Positions 47,911-59,246 of a stretch of DNA of 64,000 bases are shown here, in pieces. A program made the position numbers and the translations under genes. This stretch comes from Myxococcales bacterium (GTDB lineage Bacteria; Myxococcota_A; Polyangia; Haliangiales; Haliangiaceae), in the NCBI GenBank assembly GCA_016794525.1, contig JAEUJY010000033.1, forward strand, positions 39,656 to 103,655. The letters are read 5' to 3'. The notes beneath the pieces were generated by a model that saw only the letters and a list, made by a program, of their open reading frames with translations, was not told the DNA's origin and searched no databases. Position 1 is the stretch's first letter, and the number at the start of each line of letters is the position of its first letter.

Positions 47911-48429
47911 CTAGCGCCAGTCGTCCTTGAGCTGGCGCCACGCGGCGAACGCGCCGACCAGGCTGCCGAGGACGCCGAAGGCGAAGCCGCGCCCAGCCGC
48001 CAGCTCGCTGAACGCGCGCGGCGGGAACAGGTAGTACGCGCCCATGAACGGTAGCAACGCCAGGCACGGCCACATCACCAGCCGCGGCGCCGGGATCGGC
48101 AGCTGGACCTCGAGCTCGGCGGCGGCCATGCCGCCGAGCGCGATCAGCCCGAGCGCGGCGATGAAGCACAGCGCGAAGGTCGCACGGCCGATCCACATCC
48201 AGCCGCCGCCCTCGACCTGGCCGGGCAGCTTCGACCACGGCACCTCCTGGCACTGCGCGTCGCTCAGCGTCGACGCGCACACCTTGAGGCGGGTGAGCCC
48301 GATGCGCGCCGAGACCGACGCCCCGAGGCCCTGGACGTCGGCGACCAGCCAGCGCGACGACAGCGCCGCGGCGATCAACAACGCGGCGGCGAGCCCGCAC
48401 CAGGCCGCGGTCATCCAGCGAGGCGACAT
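47911..48429 (-). CDS. Four-span membrane protein of unknown function
   Basis: A 172-residue protein with four likely membrane spans (8-26, 79-103, 113-132, 147-163). The loop after span 1 is long and exported, with two cysteines (VCASTLSDAQCQEVPWS). No family recognised. It lies 9 bp after the gamma-glutamyltransferase gene, probably in one transcript, and converges with the HNH gene. Confidence 0.7.
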   Translation of the reverse strand: MSPRWMTAAWCGLAAALLIAAALSSRWLVADVQGLGASVSARIGLTRLKVCASTLSDAQCQEVPWSKLPGQVEGGGWMWIGRATFALCFIAALGLIALGGMAAAELEVQLPIPAPRLVMWPCLALLPFMGAYYLFPPRAFSELAAGRGFAFGVLGSLVGAFAAWRQLKDDWR

Positions 48430-48438
48430 CGGACGAAT

Positions 48439-50205
48439 CTAGCGCGCCGCCGGTGCCGCGCGGGCCCCGTTCTTGCGCGGGTCGCTGGCGCCGACCGCGC
48501 CGGCCGGGCCGACCCGGATCGCCTGCACCGCGGTGATGTCGTCGACCACCTCGACCTGGTGGCCGCGGGCCGCCAGCGCCGCGCGGGTCACCGCCGGCAG
48601 CTCCGGCTCGACGACCAGCACGTCGGGCTGCCACTGGTGGTGGATCCGCGGTGCTGCCACCGCCGTCGCCGGGTCGAGCCCGAAGACGAACAGATCGAGC
48701 AGCACCTGCAGCGTGTTCGAGATGATGCGCGGCCCGCCCGAGCCGCCGACGCAGCCGACGACGCGGTCGGCGTCGATCACCAGCACCGGCGTCATCGACG
48801 ACAGCGGCCGCTTGCCGGCGCCGACCAGGTTCTCGGCGCCCTGGCGCAGGCCGTACATGTTGCTGGCGTCGACCGCCACGGCGAAGTCGTCGATCTGGTT
48901 GTTGAGCACGACGCCGGTCGGCGTCACCAGCTTGGCGCCGTAGTAGCCGTTGACGGTGGTGGTGAGCGCGACCGCGTTGCCGTCGCGATCGACGACGCAG
49001 ATATGGCTGGTGCCACCCGGCCCCGGCGTCACGACCGGCGCCGGCTCGCCGTAGCGGGCGCTGGGCAGCGTGCGATCGCGGTCGACGGCGCGCGCCAGCG
49101 CCGCCAGCCGCGCCGGCGCGAGCATCGCCGCCGCCGCGGCCCGCCCGGCGTCGGTGTCGCCCAGCGCGCGCGCGCGATCGGCGAAGCCGTGCTTGAGCGC
49201 CTCGATGACGACGTGCAGCGCCGCCGGGGAGCCGGCGCCCAGCGTCGCGAGGTCGACGCCGGTGCCGTCGATGATGGCCAGCGCCTCGAGCAGCACGACG
49301 CCGCCTGACGACGGGATCGGCATCGTCGCCAGCCGGTGGCCGCGCCAGGGCCCCTCGAGCGGCGCGCGCTCGGCCACCTGGTACGCCGCCAGATCGGCGG
49401 CGGTGATCACCCCGCCGGCCGCGGCGGCGGTCGCCACCAGATCGTCGGCGATCGGGCCGATGGCGAGGGCGCGGCGGTCGCGGCTGAGCGCGCCCAGCGT
49501 CGCGGCCAACGCCGGCCGTTCGAGGGGCGCGCCGGTCGGACGCGGCGCGCCGTCGACGGTGAGCAGCGCGCGCAGCGGCGCGTAGGCCGGCTCGTCGGGC
49601 AAGGTCGGGACGACGCGGGCCGCGGCCTGGGCCATGAAGGCGGAGGTCGGCGTGCCCTCGCGGGCCAGCCGCATCGCCGGCGCCACCAGGCGGCGCCAGC
49701 TCAGGCGCCCGAACCGCTCGGTCAGGAGCGTCAGGCCGGCGACCTCACCCGGCACGCCGACCGCCAGCCCGCCGCGCCGCGCGCGCATCGGATCGATGGC
49801 GCCGTCGACGACGAAGTCGCCGGGATCGAGGGCGGCCGGCGCCACCTCGCGGAAGTCGAAGGCGTAGGTCTTCCCGGTGGCGGCGTCGTAGACGATCGCG
49901 AACCCGCCGCCGCCGATCCCGGAGGAGGCCGGGTTGACCACGCCCAGCGCGAGGGCGGTCGCGACCGCGGCGTCCGCGGCGGTGCCGCCGTCGGCCAGCA
50001 CCGCGGCGCCGACGGCGGTGGCGCGGGGATCGTCGGCGGCGACCGCGCCCTGGGCGCGCGCGGTGGCGGCGGCGCCGCCGAGCATCCCGACGGCGACCGC
50101 CAGCAGGGCGGCGGTGTGTGGGCCCGGGTGGGCGACGCGAGTCGTGGTGCGCTCGGCGGCCGAGCGCGTTGCAATCACGCGGGTCATGCTCCTAAGATGA
50201 AACAT
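48439..50205 (-). CDS. ggt: Gamma-glutamyltransferase
   Basis: A 588-residue exported Ntn hydrolase that cleaves and transfers the gamma-glutamyl group of glutathione. A signal peptide ends near ATARA. The large-subunit region has DGGTAADAAVATALALGVVNPASSGIGGGG. The catalytic threonine is in PGGTSHICVVDRDGNAVALTTTVN, at which the precursor cuts itself. Late LSSMTPVLV and GGSGGPRII are substrate-pocket motifs. The start is 50205 or, six codons later, 50187; neither has an ideal ribosome binding site. Confidence 0.95.
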   Translation of the reverse strand: MFHLRSMTRVIATRSAAERTTTRVAHPGPHTAALLAVAVGMLGGAAATARAQGAVAADDPRATAVGAAVLADGGTAADAAVATALALGVVNPASSGIGGGGFAIVYDAATGKTYAFDFREVAPAALDPGDFVVDGAIDPMRARRGGLAVGVPGEVAGLTLLTERFGRLSWRRLVAPAMRLAREGTPTSAFMAQAAARVVPTLPDEPAYAPLRALLTVDGAPRPTGAPLERPALAATLGALSRDRRALAIGPIADDLVATAAAAGGVITAADLAAYQVAERAPLEGPWRGHRLATMPIPSSGGVVLLEALAIIDGTGVDLATLGAGSPAALHVVIEALKHGFADRARALGDTDAGRAAAAAMLAPARLAALARAVDRDRTLPSARYGEPAPVVTPGPGGTSHICVVDRDGNAVALTTTVNGYYGAKLVTPTGVVLNNQIDDFAVAVDASNMYGLRQGAENLVGAGKRPLSSMTPVLVIDADRVVGCVGGSGGPRIISNTLQVLLDLFVFGLDPATAVAAPRIHHQWQPDVLVVEPELPAVTRAALAARGHQVEVVDDITAVQAIRVGPAGAVGASDPRKNGARAAPAAR

Positions 50206-50279
50206 CTCGGCGCGTTGCGTTTCGACCGACGGCGGGAATCGTCGTTCGACCCGCAGCCGTCGAATTCTGGAGAACCCTG

Positions 50280-52405
<2,126 letters not shown>

Positions 52406-53011
52406 TCAGTTCAAGAAGAACGGCGCGGTCACGACGGTGGGCGCGCCGGTGGCCGGGAAGTCGAAGCCGCGGGCCGCGCGCCGCGCGCACGCGGTCAGGC
52501 CGTGCTCGTGCAGGTAGACCGCCGCGCGCACACGGGTCTTGGAGACCTTGCCGTCGGCGCCGACCAGCATCTGCAGCGTCACCTGCCCCGACAGCGGCGC
52601 CGAGCCGGCCGCGTCCTTGATGCACTCGACGACCGCCGGCGATCCGCCGGCGACGCCGTTGGCGATCTCGCCGTCGTCGAGGGGCCGGGCGTCGTCGCTC
52701 GCGCCCATGTCGATCGTGCGCGGCGGCGCCGCCACCGCGTCGCCGCGCCACTCGACCTTGCGATCGGCGTCGGTGAGCACGACGTCATCGTCGACCTCGC
52801 GCTCGACCGCGCCGCCGGCCGAGCTGGTGGTGCTGGTGCGCTTGCCCTTCTTCTTCTTCGGCGCGACCGGCACGCCCGCGTCGAGCGCGGCGGGCGGCGC
52901 GACGGCCACGGGCGCAGGCGCGCCCGCGCTGCGCCAGGGCGGGCGCAGGCCGAGGTACATTGCGGCGGCGCCGAGCGCTAGGCCGATGGCGAGCCCGACC
53001 CAGAACTTCAC
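52406..53011 (-). CDS. AgmX/PglI-type C-terminal domain protein
   Basis: A 201-residue membrane protein. One N-terminal span (about 4-20) is followed by a Lys/Asp-rich linker. The C-terminal domain resembles the AgmX/PglI C-terminal domain of myxobacterial gliding proteins, a TonB-like fold: VVECIKDAAGSAPLSGQVTLQMLVGADGKVSKTRVRA and CARRAARGFDFPATG with its cysteine pair. I chose GTG 53011, five residues before the span; longer frames run into the divergent CPBP gene. Confidence 0.78.
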   Translation of the reverse strand: MKFWVGLAIGLALGAAAMYLGLRPPWRSAGAPAPVAVAPPAALDAGVPVAPKKKKGKRTSTTSSAGGAVEREVDDDVVLTDADRKVEWRGDAVAAPPRTIDMGASDDARPLDDGEIANGVAGGSPAVVECIKDAAGSAPLSGQVTLQMLVGADGKVSKTRVRAAVYLHEHGLTACARRAARGFDFPATGAPTVVTAPFFLN

Positions 53012-53819
53012 CCGTCGCTTGTACCACGGCGTCGGCGCCCCGCTGTCGGTCGGCACGACGCTGGCCGCGTACGCGCTGGCGCTGGCGACGATGTTCGGCG
53101 CGGCGCTCCTGGTCGGCGGCGATCGCGTCGGCGGCGCGGCGGCCGAGGTGGTCGGCCTGGGCCTGGTGCCGCTCGCGATCATGCGCGTCCACGAGGTCGC
53201 GCCGGCGCACCTCGGCCTGCGGCGCCCGCGCCTGCGCGCCGTCGTCGGCGGCGCAGTGTGCGGCGCCGGCCTGTGGCTGCTGGCGCTGCACGCGGCCGCG
53301 CCGGTGGTCGAGTGGACCGCGCGCGATCAGGCGGTGCGCGACTGGTCGACCGGGCTGTTCGCCGATCGACCGTCGCTGGCGCTGGTGATCGTCACGATGG
53401 TGATCGTGCCGAGCGTCAGCGAGGAGCTCACCCACCGCGGGCTCCTCGCCGGCGGCCTGGCGCCGGCGATCGGCCGCCCGCTGGCGATCGCGCTGTCGAC
53501 GCTGGCGTTCGCGGTGCTGCACCTCGAGCCGGCGCGCATGGTCGCGACCGCGATCCTCGGCGGCGCCGCCGGCGTGCTGGCGATGCGCGGCGGCTCGATC
53601 TGGCCGGCGGTCGCGCTGCACGCGACCAACAACCTGATCGTCGCGCTGATCGGCGCCGGCGCGCTGCCGGCGGTCGCGACGGCGATCGATCACCACACCG
53701 GCCCGGCGATCGCCGTGGCGGCGGGCCTCACGCTCGCGGGCGGCGCGCTGGCCTGGACCGGTACGATCGCGCCACGGCTTGCCACCGATCCCTCGGACTC
53801 TGGTACCGTCACGCCGTGA
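52986..53819 (+). CDS. CPBP-family intramembrane glutamic endopeptidase
   Basis: A 277-residue membrane protein. It has six or more spans and the three CPBP motifs: SEELTHRG (catalytic Glu pair, motif 1), FAVLHLEP (motif 2 His) and ALHATNN (motif 3 His). This Abi/CPBP superfamily includes CAAX proteases and some myxosortases that process MYXO-CTERM tails. The start is unsure: ATG 52986 overlaps the divergent PglI-like start by 26 bp; a TTG at 53019 would avoid that. The stop overlaps the next gene (GTGA). Confidence 0.85.
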   Translation: MASPTQNFTRRLYHGVGAPLSVGTTLAAYALALATMFGAALLVGGDRVGGAAAEVVGLGLVPLAIMRVHEVAPAHLGLRRPRLRAVVGGAVCGAGLWLLALHAAAPVVEWTARDQAVRDWSTGLFADRPSLALVIVTMVIVPSVSEELTHRGLLAGGLAPAIGRPLAIALSTLAFAVLHLEPARMVATAILGGAAGVLAMRGGSIWPAVALHATNNLIVALIGAGALPAVATAIDHHTGPAIAVAAGLTLAGGALAWTGTIAPRLATDPSDSGTVTP

Positions 53820-54505
53820 CCGACCCCAAGCGGACGCTTTGGTACCTGAAGAAGGTAGCGGTCCTGGCCGAGGCCGGTCCCGACGTGCTGGCGCGGCTGT
53901 CCGAGAAGGTCGAGCTGCGGGAGGTCCGGCGGCGGGACGTGGTGTATCTGCCGGGTGACCCGAGCCGCTCGCTGTACTTCGTGTGCGGCGGTCGCCTCAA
54001 GATCTGCAAGGTCACGCGCGACGGCAAGTCGCTCACCCTCGGCTACTGCGGCCCCGGCGACATGTTCGGCGAGACCTGCCTGGTCGGCATCGCCGCGCGC
54101 ACCGAGATGGCCGAGGCCGTCGAGAACGCGCTCCTGGCCGAGGTCGACAAGGGCGACTTCGAGCGCATCCTCGCGACCAGCGCGCCGCTTGCGACGGCGG
54201 TGGCGCGCGCCGTCATCGCCCGCCGCCACGATCTCGAGAACAAGCTCGAGGCGCTGGTGTTCCGCGATGTGTCGGCGAAGCTCGCCGAGCAGCTGATCAA
54301 GCTGGCCGACGAGTACGGCGTCGACGACGTGCGCGGCAAGCTGGTGGCGATGAAGATCACGCACCAGGAGCTGGCCAACCTGATCGGCTCGACCCGCGAG
54401 ACCGTGTCGCTGACGCTGTCGCAGTTCAAGCGACGCCGGCTGATCGTCACCGACGGCCGCAAGGTGATCTTGTCGGATCTGACGGCGCTGCGCGCGCTGT
54501 TCTAG
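53816..54505 (+). CDS. Crp/Fnr-family transcription regulator
   Basis: A 229-residue regulator. A cyclic-nucleotide-binding fold (about 15-125) has VYLPGDPSRSLYFVCGGRLKI and GPGDMFGETCL. A helix-turn-helix follows (MKITHQELANLIGSTRETVSLTLSQFKRRRLI), typical of the Crp group. There are too few N-terminal cysteines for an Fnr iron-sulfur sensor, so the effector is probably a nucleotide or none. GTG start in the CPBP stop, hence co-translated. Confidence 0.93.
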   Translation: MTDPKRTLWYLKKVAVLAEAGPDVLARLSEKVELREVRRRDVVYLPGDPSRSLYFVCGGRLKICKVTRDGKSLTLGYCGPGDMFGETCLVGIAARTEMAEAVENALLAEVDKGDFERILATSAPLATAVARAVIARRHDLENKLEALVFRDVSAKLAEQLIKLADEYGVDDVRGKLVAMKITHQELANLIGSTRETVSLTLSQFKRRRLIVTDGRKVILSDLTALRALF

Positions 54506-54543
54506 GCGCCGATTCCGGCGCCGGCGCCGATTCCGGCGCCGGC
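54505..54543. repeat. Hexamer duplicate between convergent genes
   Basis: GGCGCC-GATTCC-GGCGCC repeated twice (54505-54522, 54523-54540). It fills the gap between the Crp/Fnr and L,D-transpeptidase stops and uses the GATTCC unit also present in the 2.1 kb array. The GGCGCC copies can pair into hairpins. Confidence 0.85.
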
Positions 54544-55877
54544 TACCGCTTGCGGCGGGCTTTCTTGGGGCGCTCGGTCGCGTAGTCGAACCACGGCGGA
54601 TCGGGGTGGGCGGCGTCGCGGATGCGCACGACGAGCGCCTGATCGAGCGGCACCTCGACCTCGGACCAGCCAGGCGGCAGGGTCGGCGTGGCCCACTCGT
54701 ACAGCGCGCGGGCGTCGCGCGGCGCGAGGTTGACGCAGCCGTGGCTCTTCCGGTCGCCGAAGCGATCGTGCCAGTAGGCGGCGTGCAGGTACAGGCCTCG
54801 CTTCCAGCGCAGCGCCCACGGCACCTCGCCGACGTCGTACTGGTTGCGCTCGTCGGCCTCGGCGGCCATGCCGGTGGTCGCGGCCTTGGCGACGACGCGG
54901 TACACGCCGACCGGCGTGGTTCCGGCCTTGCGCCCGGTCGACACCAGCGTGACGTAGACCGGCCGGCCGCCCTGGTACGCCACCAGCGTCTGGTGATCGA
55001 GGTCGATGTCGATCCACGGCGCGTCGGCGGCGAGGCCGGCCGGCGGTGGCGCGGCGATCACCGGCCGCAGCTCGCGCGCGCGCACCCACGCGCCGGCGGC
55101 GATCTCGATCCAGTCGCCGGCCCGCTGTTTCATCCACACCACCGCGCGCGCGGGGCGCTGATCGAGCACCGCGGCGTCCGCCGCCGGCGCCGCGCGCACG
55201 ACCGCGGGGTGATCGGGCGCGACGAACGCCATCGGCCACGGCGCGGGCTGCGCGCGCAGGTCGAGGCCGACGAACGCCGACGGCGCCAGCGGCCGCAGCT
55301 CCGACGCAGGCACCAGCCCCTTGTTGGTCTGGACGTAGTCCATGCCGCCGATCTCGACCTCGCCGCGCCCGCGCACCATGACGTGGGTCGACAGCAGCGC
55401 TGGCGGATCGTCGCGCTCGAGCGCCCGCGCGTCGCGGTACGCCGGCGTGTCGTCGGCCACCACGTCGAAGTAGTCGCCCGGCAACAGCGCGCCCGGCGCC
55501 AGCGGCGGCTGCACCACGCCGCCCGGCGGCTCGGTCGTGGGCGCCAGCACGTCGGCGCACAGGTAGCCGGCCGGCGCGATGGCGACCCAGACCGGACAGC
55601 GCCGATCGCCAGCGACCAGCGCGGTCCACGCGACCCGGGTGCCGGCGACGATCTTGCCGAGCGGCGCGGCCTTAGCGTCGGGGGCCGCGCGCACGTGGCT
55701 GGTGCGCGTGACGCTGACGGTGGTGGTGTCGGCGGGCCAGCCGAGCGTGGTCGGCGTGGTCGGCGTGGGCGCGGCGGGCGCGGCGGGCGCGGCGGGCGCC
55801 GTGGTCGTCGGTGGCGCCGCGGCGCGCGCGGTCGACACCGCCAGCGTCAGCGTCAGCGCCAGCGGCGCGCGGTTCAC
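54543..55877 (-). CDS. L,D-transpeptidase (YkuD) with N-terminal envelope domains
   Basis: A 444-residue exported protein. A signal peptide (1-18) and an Ala/Pro-rich linker precede SH3-like domains (TRTSHVRAAPDAKAAPLGKIVAG and a second near DHPAVVRAAPAADA). The YkuD domain (about 300-420) has the catalytic motif HGCVNLAPRDARALYEW with its nucleophilic Cys. Such enzymes make 3-3 peptidoglycan cross-links or attach proteins to the wall. The GTG start overlaps the pdxA stop (GTGA at 55874-55877). The end is basic (KKARRKR). Confidence 0.92.
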   Translation of the reverse strand: MNRAPLALTLTLAVSTARAAAPPTTTAPAAPAAPAAPTPTTPTTLGWPADTTTVSVTRTSHVRAAPDAKAAPLGKIVAGTRVAWTALVAGDRRCPVWVAIAPAGYLCADVLAPTTEPPGGVVQPPLAPGALLPGDYFDVVADDTPAYRDARALERDDPPALLSTHVMVRGRGEVEIGGMDYVQTNKGLVPASELRPLAPSAFVGLDLRAQPAPWPMAFVAPDHPAVVRAAPAADAAVLDQRPARAVVWMKQRAGDWIEIAAGAWVRARELRPVIAAPPPAGLAADAPWIDIDLDHQTLVAYQGGRPVYVTLVSTGRKAGTTPVGVYRVVAKAATTGMAAEADERNQYDVGEVPWALRWKRGLYLHAAYWHDRFGDRKSHGCVNLAPRDARALYEWATPTLPPGWSEVEVPLDQALVVRIRDAAHPDPPWFDYATERPKKARRKR

Positions 55878-56824
55878 CGCCGGCCCCGGGCCGCGCGCAT
55901 CGCCGCCGCCAGCTCGAGCGCGGCGAGCGTCGACGCCGGCCGGGCGCGGCCGGTGCCGGCCAGATCGTACGCGGTGCCGTGGTCGGGCGAGGTGCGGACG
56001 ATCGGCAGCCCGAGCGTCACGTTGACCGCGTGCTCGAAGTCGACGAGCTTCACCGGGATCAACGCCTGGTCGTGGTACATCGCGACAAGCCCGTGGTAGC
56101 GCCCGTCGACGGCGTCCCGGAACGCGGCGTCGGGGACCAGCGGCCCGCTGACGATCGCGCGGTCCCCCAGCGCGGCGGCCAGCGCCGCTACCGCCGGCGC
56201 GATCACCCGGGCCTCGTCGTCGCCGAGCAGCCCGCCCTCGCCGGCGTGGGGGTTGAGGCCGACGACGCCGAGGCGCACCGGCGCTGGCCGCCCCAGATCG
56301 CGGGCCAGCGCGTCGGCCAGGAGCGTGCCGGTCGCGACGATCCGCGCGACGGTCAGGGCGCCGGGCACCGTGGCCAGCGGCACGTGGACGGTCGCCAGCG
56401 CCACCACCAGGCGCGGCCCGACGAAGGTCATCGCCACCTCGGCGACACCGAACCGCGCGGCCAGGAGCTCGGTGTGCCCGGGGAACGCGAAGCCGGCGCG
56501 CTTGGCCCAGGTCTTGGAGATCGGCGCGGTGACCAGCGCGTCGACCCGGCCGGCCTGGGCCGCGGCGATCGCCGCCTCGAGCCACGCCACCTGCGCCGCG
56601 CCGCTGCGCGCGTCGGGCTGCCCAGGCACCACGTCGGGACAGGCGGCCCCCTCGCAGCGCGCCGCCACCGCGACGCCCATCGCGCGCGCGCCGCGGGCGA
56701 GCACGTCGGGGTCGCCGAAGACGATCGCCTGCTCGCGCAGCGCCGCCGGGGCCGCGGCGAGGGCCGCCGCGACCACCTCGGGGCCGATGCCCGCCGGATC
56801 GCCGAGCGTGATCCCGATCGCCAT
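55874..56824 (-). CDS. pdxA: 4-hydroxythreonine-4-phosphate dehydrogenase
   Basis: A 316-residue PdxA of pyridoxal-phosphate synthesis (DXP-dependent route), an NAD-dependent decarboxylating oxidase. ITLGDPAGIGPEV starts it; FPGHTELLAARFG, VGLNPHAGEGGLLGDDE and MYHDQALIPVKL carry the metal-binding histidines, and TSPDHGTAYDLAGTG is the substrate loop. Standard length, clean ATG. It is upstream of, and coupled to, an L,D-transpeptidase, with no obvious functional link. Confidence 0.96.
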   Translation of the reverse strand: MAIGITLGDPAGIGPEVVAAALAAAPAALREQAIVFGDPDVLARGARAMGVAVAARCEGAACPDVVPGQPDARSGAAQVAWLEAAIAAAQAGRVDALVTAPISKTWAKRAGFAFPGHTELLAARFGVAEVAMTFVGPRLVVALATVHVPLATVPGALTVARIVATGTLLADALARDLGRPAPVRLGVVGLNPHAGEGGLLGDDEARVIAPAVAALAAALGDRAIVSGPLVPDAAFRDAVDGRYHGLVAMYHDQALIPVKLVDFEHAVNVTLGLPIVRTSPDHGTAYDLAGTGRARPASTLAALELAAAMRAARGRR

Positions 56825-56889
56825 CGTCGGTCACGATACCGCGGCTCCCGCGTTTGAACATGGTGCGCCGGTCCAACGTCGATCAAGCT

Positions 56890-57723
56890 ATGGACATGTG
56901 CCGCGCCGCCGCCCTCCTGCTCGCCGCCGCGACCGCGTGCGGCGGCGGCCTGGGTGAGCTGGCCGATCCGGGCGGGCCGCCCGAGGTCGGCGCGGCGGTC
57001 CCCGAGGCACCCGCCGAGGCGCTGGTCGCGATCCACGCCGGCGAGCAGATGCGGTTCGAGGTCCGCCTGGCCGGCGTGCTGGCGGGCGAGGCCACGTTCT
57101 CGACGGTGGCGCTGGCCCAGCAGGGGGCGGGCCAGACCGCGACCCTGACCTCCAGCATCCGCTCGGCCGGCGCGCTGGCGCTGGTCAAGGACGTCCGCGA
57201 CGAGGCCACCACCGTGCTCGACGTCGGCGCGCTGCGGCCGCTGAGCACCACCTCGGCGGTGCGCGCCAACCCGCGCGACTACGCGGCCGAGACCCGCTTC
57301 GTCGGCGCCAAGGCCGAGATCGACTTCCGCCCCAACGACGGCCCGCCGCAGCACCTGGTCTACGATTTCGGCGCCGCCGAGGCCCACGACGCCCACAGCG
57401 CGATGGCGACGATGCGGGTGTGGCAGGCCGCCCCCGGCACCCAGCGCACGATGTGGGTGCTCGGCGGACGCCGGATCTGGAAGGTCGACCTGACGATGGG
57501 CCGCACCGAGGTCATCGGCACCTACGGCGGCAACCAGGCGGCGCTGCGCATCGACGGCGTCGCCAGCCGCGCGTTCGCCAACCTCACCGTCGACACCAAG
57601 CGGCCGCCGCGCACCTTCTCGGTGTGGATGTCCGACGACGCCGACCGCGTGCCGTTCCGCATCGTCGCCGGCACCGAGCTGGGCGACGTCACGATCGATC
57701 TGGTCGACTACCAGCGGCCGTGA
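56890..57723 (+). CDS. DUF3108 lipoprotein
   Basis: A 277-residue lipoprotein (ATAC, C17). The mature chain has the DUF3108 pattern: AGEQMRFEVRLAGVLAGEATFSTV, long strands, and a terminal GDVTIDLVDY. DUF3108 proteins are periplasmic beta-rich proteins of unknown role. ATG 56890 is chosen to start the signal; upstream in-frame ATGs at 56854 and 56860 add charged residues and lie close to the divergent pdxA. Confidence 0.83.
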   Translation: MDMCRAAALLLAAATACGGGLGELADPGGPPEVGAAVPEAPAEALVAIHAGEQMRFEVRLAGVLAGEATFSTVALAQQGAGQTATLTSSIRSAGALALVKDVRDEATTVLDVGALRPLSTTSAVRANPRDYAAETRFVGAKAEIDFRPNDGPPQHLVYDFGAAEAHDAHSAMATMRVWQAAPGTQRTMWVLGGRRIWKVDLTMGRTEVIGTYGGNQAALRIDGVASRAFANLTVDTKRPPRTFSVWMSDDADRVPFRIVAGTELGDVTIDLVDYQRP

Positions 57724-57758
57724 TCTAACCACCGCGGGGCTGGCGGGTCCGACGCGGG

Positions 57759-59243
57759 ATGCTCCGTCACGTCGCGTGCGCCGTCGCGCTGGTCCTGGCC
57801 GTCGCCTGTGGGGGCGGCGGTGGCAACCCGACCTGGGACTGCGGCCCGCCGCTGCCGGTCAACCTGGTGCTCGGCCGCCCCACCGACACGTCGATCGCGA
57901 TCAGCCTGCTGGCCGAGGCCGGCACCACCGCGACCTGCGACCTCGGCACCGCGCCGGGGGCCTACGACCGCCCGTGCCCGTCGGGGACGTCGGTCGCCGG
58001 CGAGCCGATCGTGTTCGAGCTGCGCGATCTGGCGCCGGCGACTCGCTACTACTACCGGGTGCGGGTCCAGCCACCGGTCGGCCCCGAGCTGGTCGACGCC
58101 GAGCACACGTTCCACACCGCGCGCGCGCCCGGCGCGACCTTCCACTTCGGCGTCCAGGGCGACTCGCACCCCGAGCGCCAGGGCAAGATGTACAGCCCCG
58201 AGCTGTACGGCCTGAACCTGGCCAACGTCGCGGCGCGCCAGCCCGACTTCTACCTGGCGCTCGGCGACGACTTCAGCATCGAGCGCCTGCTCGAGCACGG
58301 CGAGCTGACCCAGGCCAACGTCGATCTGCGCTACCGCTGCCAGCGCGACGCGCTCGGCGTCGCCGGGCACTCGACGGCGCTGTACCTGGTCAACGGCAAC
58401 CACGAGCAGGCCGCCGGCTACCTGCTGACCGACGCCTACCGCACGCCGTTCGCCGACGCGCCGCGGTTCGCCGGCCTGGCCCGCGTGACCTACTTCCCGC
58501 TGCCCGCGCCCGACGGGTTCTACGCCGGCGACGCCACCGCGCTGGCGCCGATCGGGCCGCTGCGCGACTACTACGCGTGGGAGTGGGGCGACGCGCTGTT
58601 CGTCACGATCGATCCGTACTGGCACTCGCCGGTGCCGGCCGACACCGGCGTGCCCGGGGTCGGCAAGGCCGACGATCCGTGGGCGATCTCGATCGGCGAC
58701 GCGCAGTACGCGTGGCTGCGCGCGACGCTCACCGCCAGCCGCGCCCGCTACAAGTTCGTCTTCACCCACCACCCGCTCGGCGGCGGCCGCGGCGCGGCCG
58801 GGATGGTGCACCGCCAGGAGTGGGGCGGCTACGACGACGACGGCACCGCCTACGAGTTCACCGCCCGGCGCCCGGGCTGGGCCCAGCCGATCCACCCGCT
58901 CCTCGTCGACGCGGGCGTGACGATCGTGTTCTTCGCCCACGACCACGTCTTCGCCCGCGAGATCGTCGACGGCGTGATCTACCAGTCGACGCCGAACCCC
59001 GCCGATGACACCTACACCGCCTGGAACGCCGACGCCTACGATCCCGACGCGATCGCGCTGCCGGGCGCGAGCTACGATCCGGCCGCCGGCGTGGTGCTGC
59101 CCAACGCCGGCTTCCTCGACGTCACGGTCGAGCCCGCCGGCGTTCGGGTCGACTACGTCCGCGCGGTGCTGCCCGGCGACGAGGCCGCGGCCGGCGCCCG
59201 CAACGGCGAGGTCGCGTTCTCGTACGTCGCGCCGGCGCGGTGA
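57759..59243 (+). CDS. Purple-acid-phosphatase-like metallophosphoesterase lipoprotein
   Basis: A 494-residue exported enzyme (LAVAC, C17). An N-terminal fibronectin-like domain (about 30-125, ATRYYYRVRV) is followed by a calcineurin-type phosphoesterase. Metal ligands appear in order: GVQGDSH, ALGDDF, VNGNHEQ, FTHHPLGGG, AHDHVF. This is the plan of purple acid phosphatases, but the substrate is not known. It starts 36 bp after the DUF3108 gene, probably in one transcript. Confidence 0.9.
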   Translation: MLRHVACAVALVLAVACGGGGGNPTWDCGPPLPVNLVLGRPTDTSIAISLLAEAGTTATCDLGTAPGAYDRPCPSGTSVAGEPIVFELRDLAPATRYYYRVRVQPPVGPELVDAEHTFHTARAPGATFHFGVQGDSHPERQGKMYSPELYGLNLANVAARQPDFYLALGDDFSIERLLEHGELTQANVDLRYRCQRDALGVAGHSTALYLVNGNHEQAAGYLLTDAYRTPFADAPRFAGLARVTYFPLPAPDGFYAGDATALAPIGPLRDYYAWEWGDALFVTIDPYWHSPVPADTGVPGVGKADDPWAISIGDAQYAWLRATLTASRARYKFVFTHHPLGGGRGAAGMVHRQEWGGYDDDGTAYEFTARRPGWAQPIHPLLVDAGVTIVFFAHDHVFAREIVDGVIYQSTPNPADDTYTAWNADAYDPDAIALPGASYDPAAGVVLPNAGFLDVTVEPAGVRVDYVRAVLPGDEAAAGARNGEVAFSYVAPAR

Positions 59244-59246
59244 GCG

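Noticed and set aside
50206..50279. tRNA-like GTTCGA sequence near 50242
   Set aside because: No acceptor stem or cloverleaf around it.
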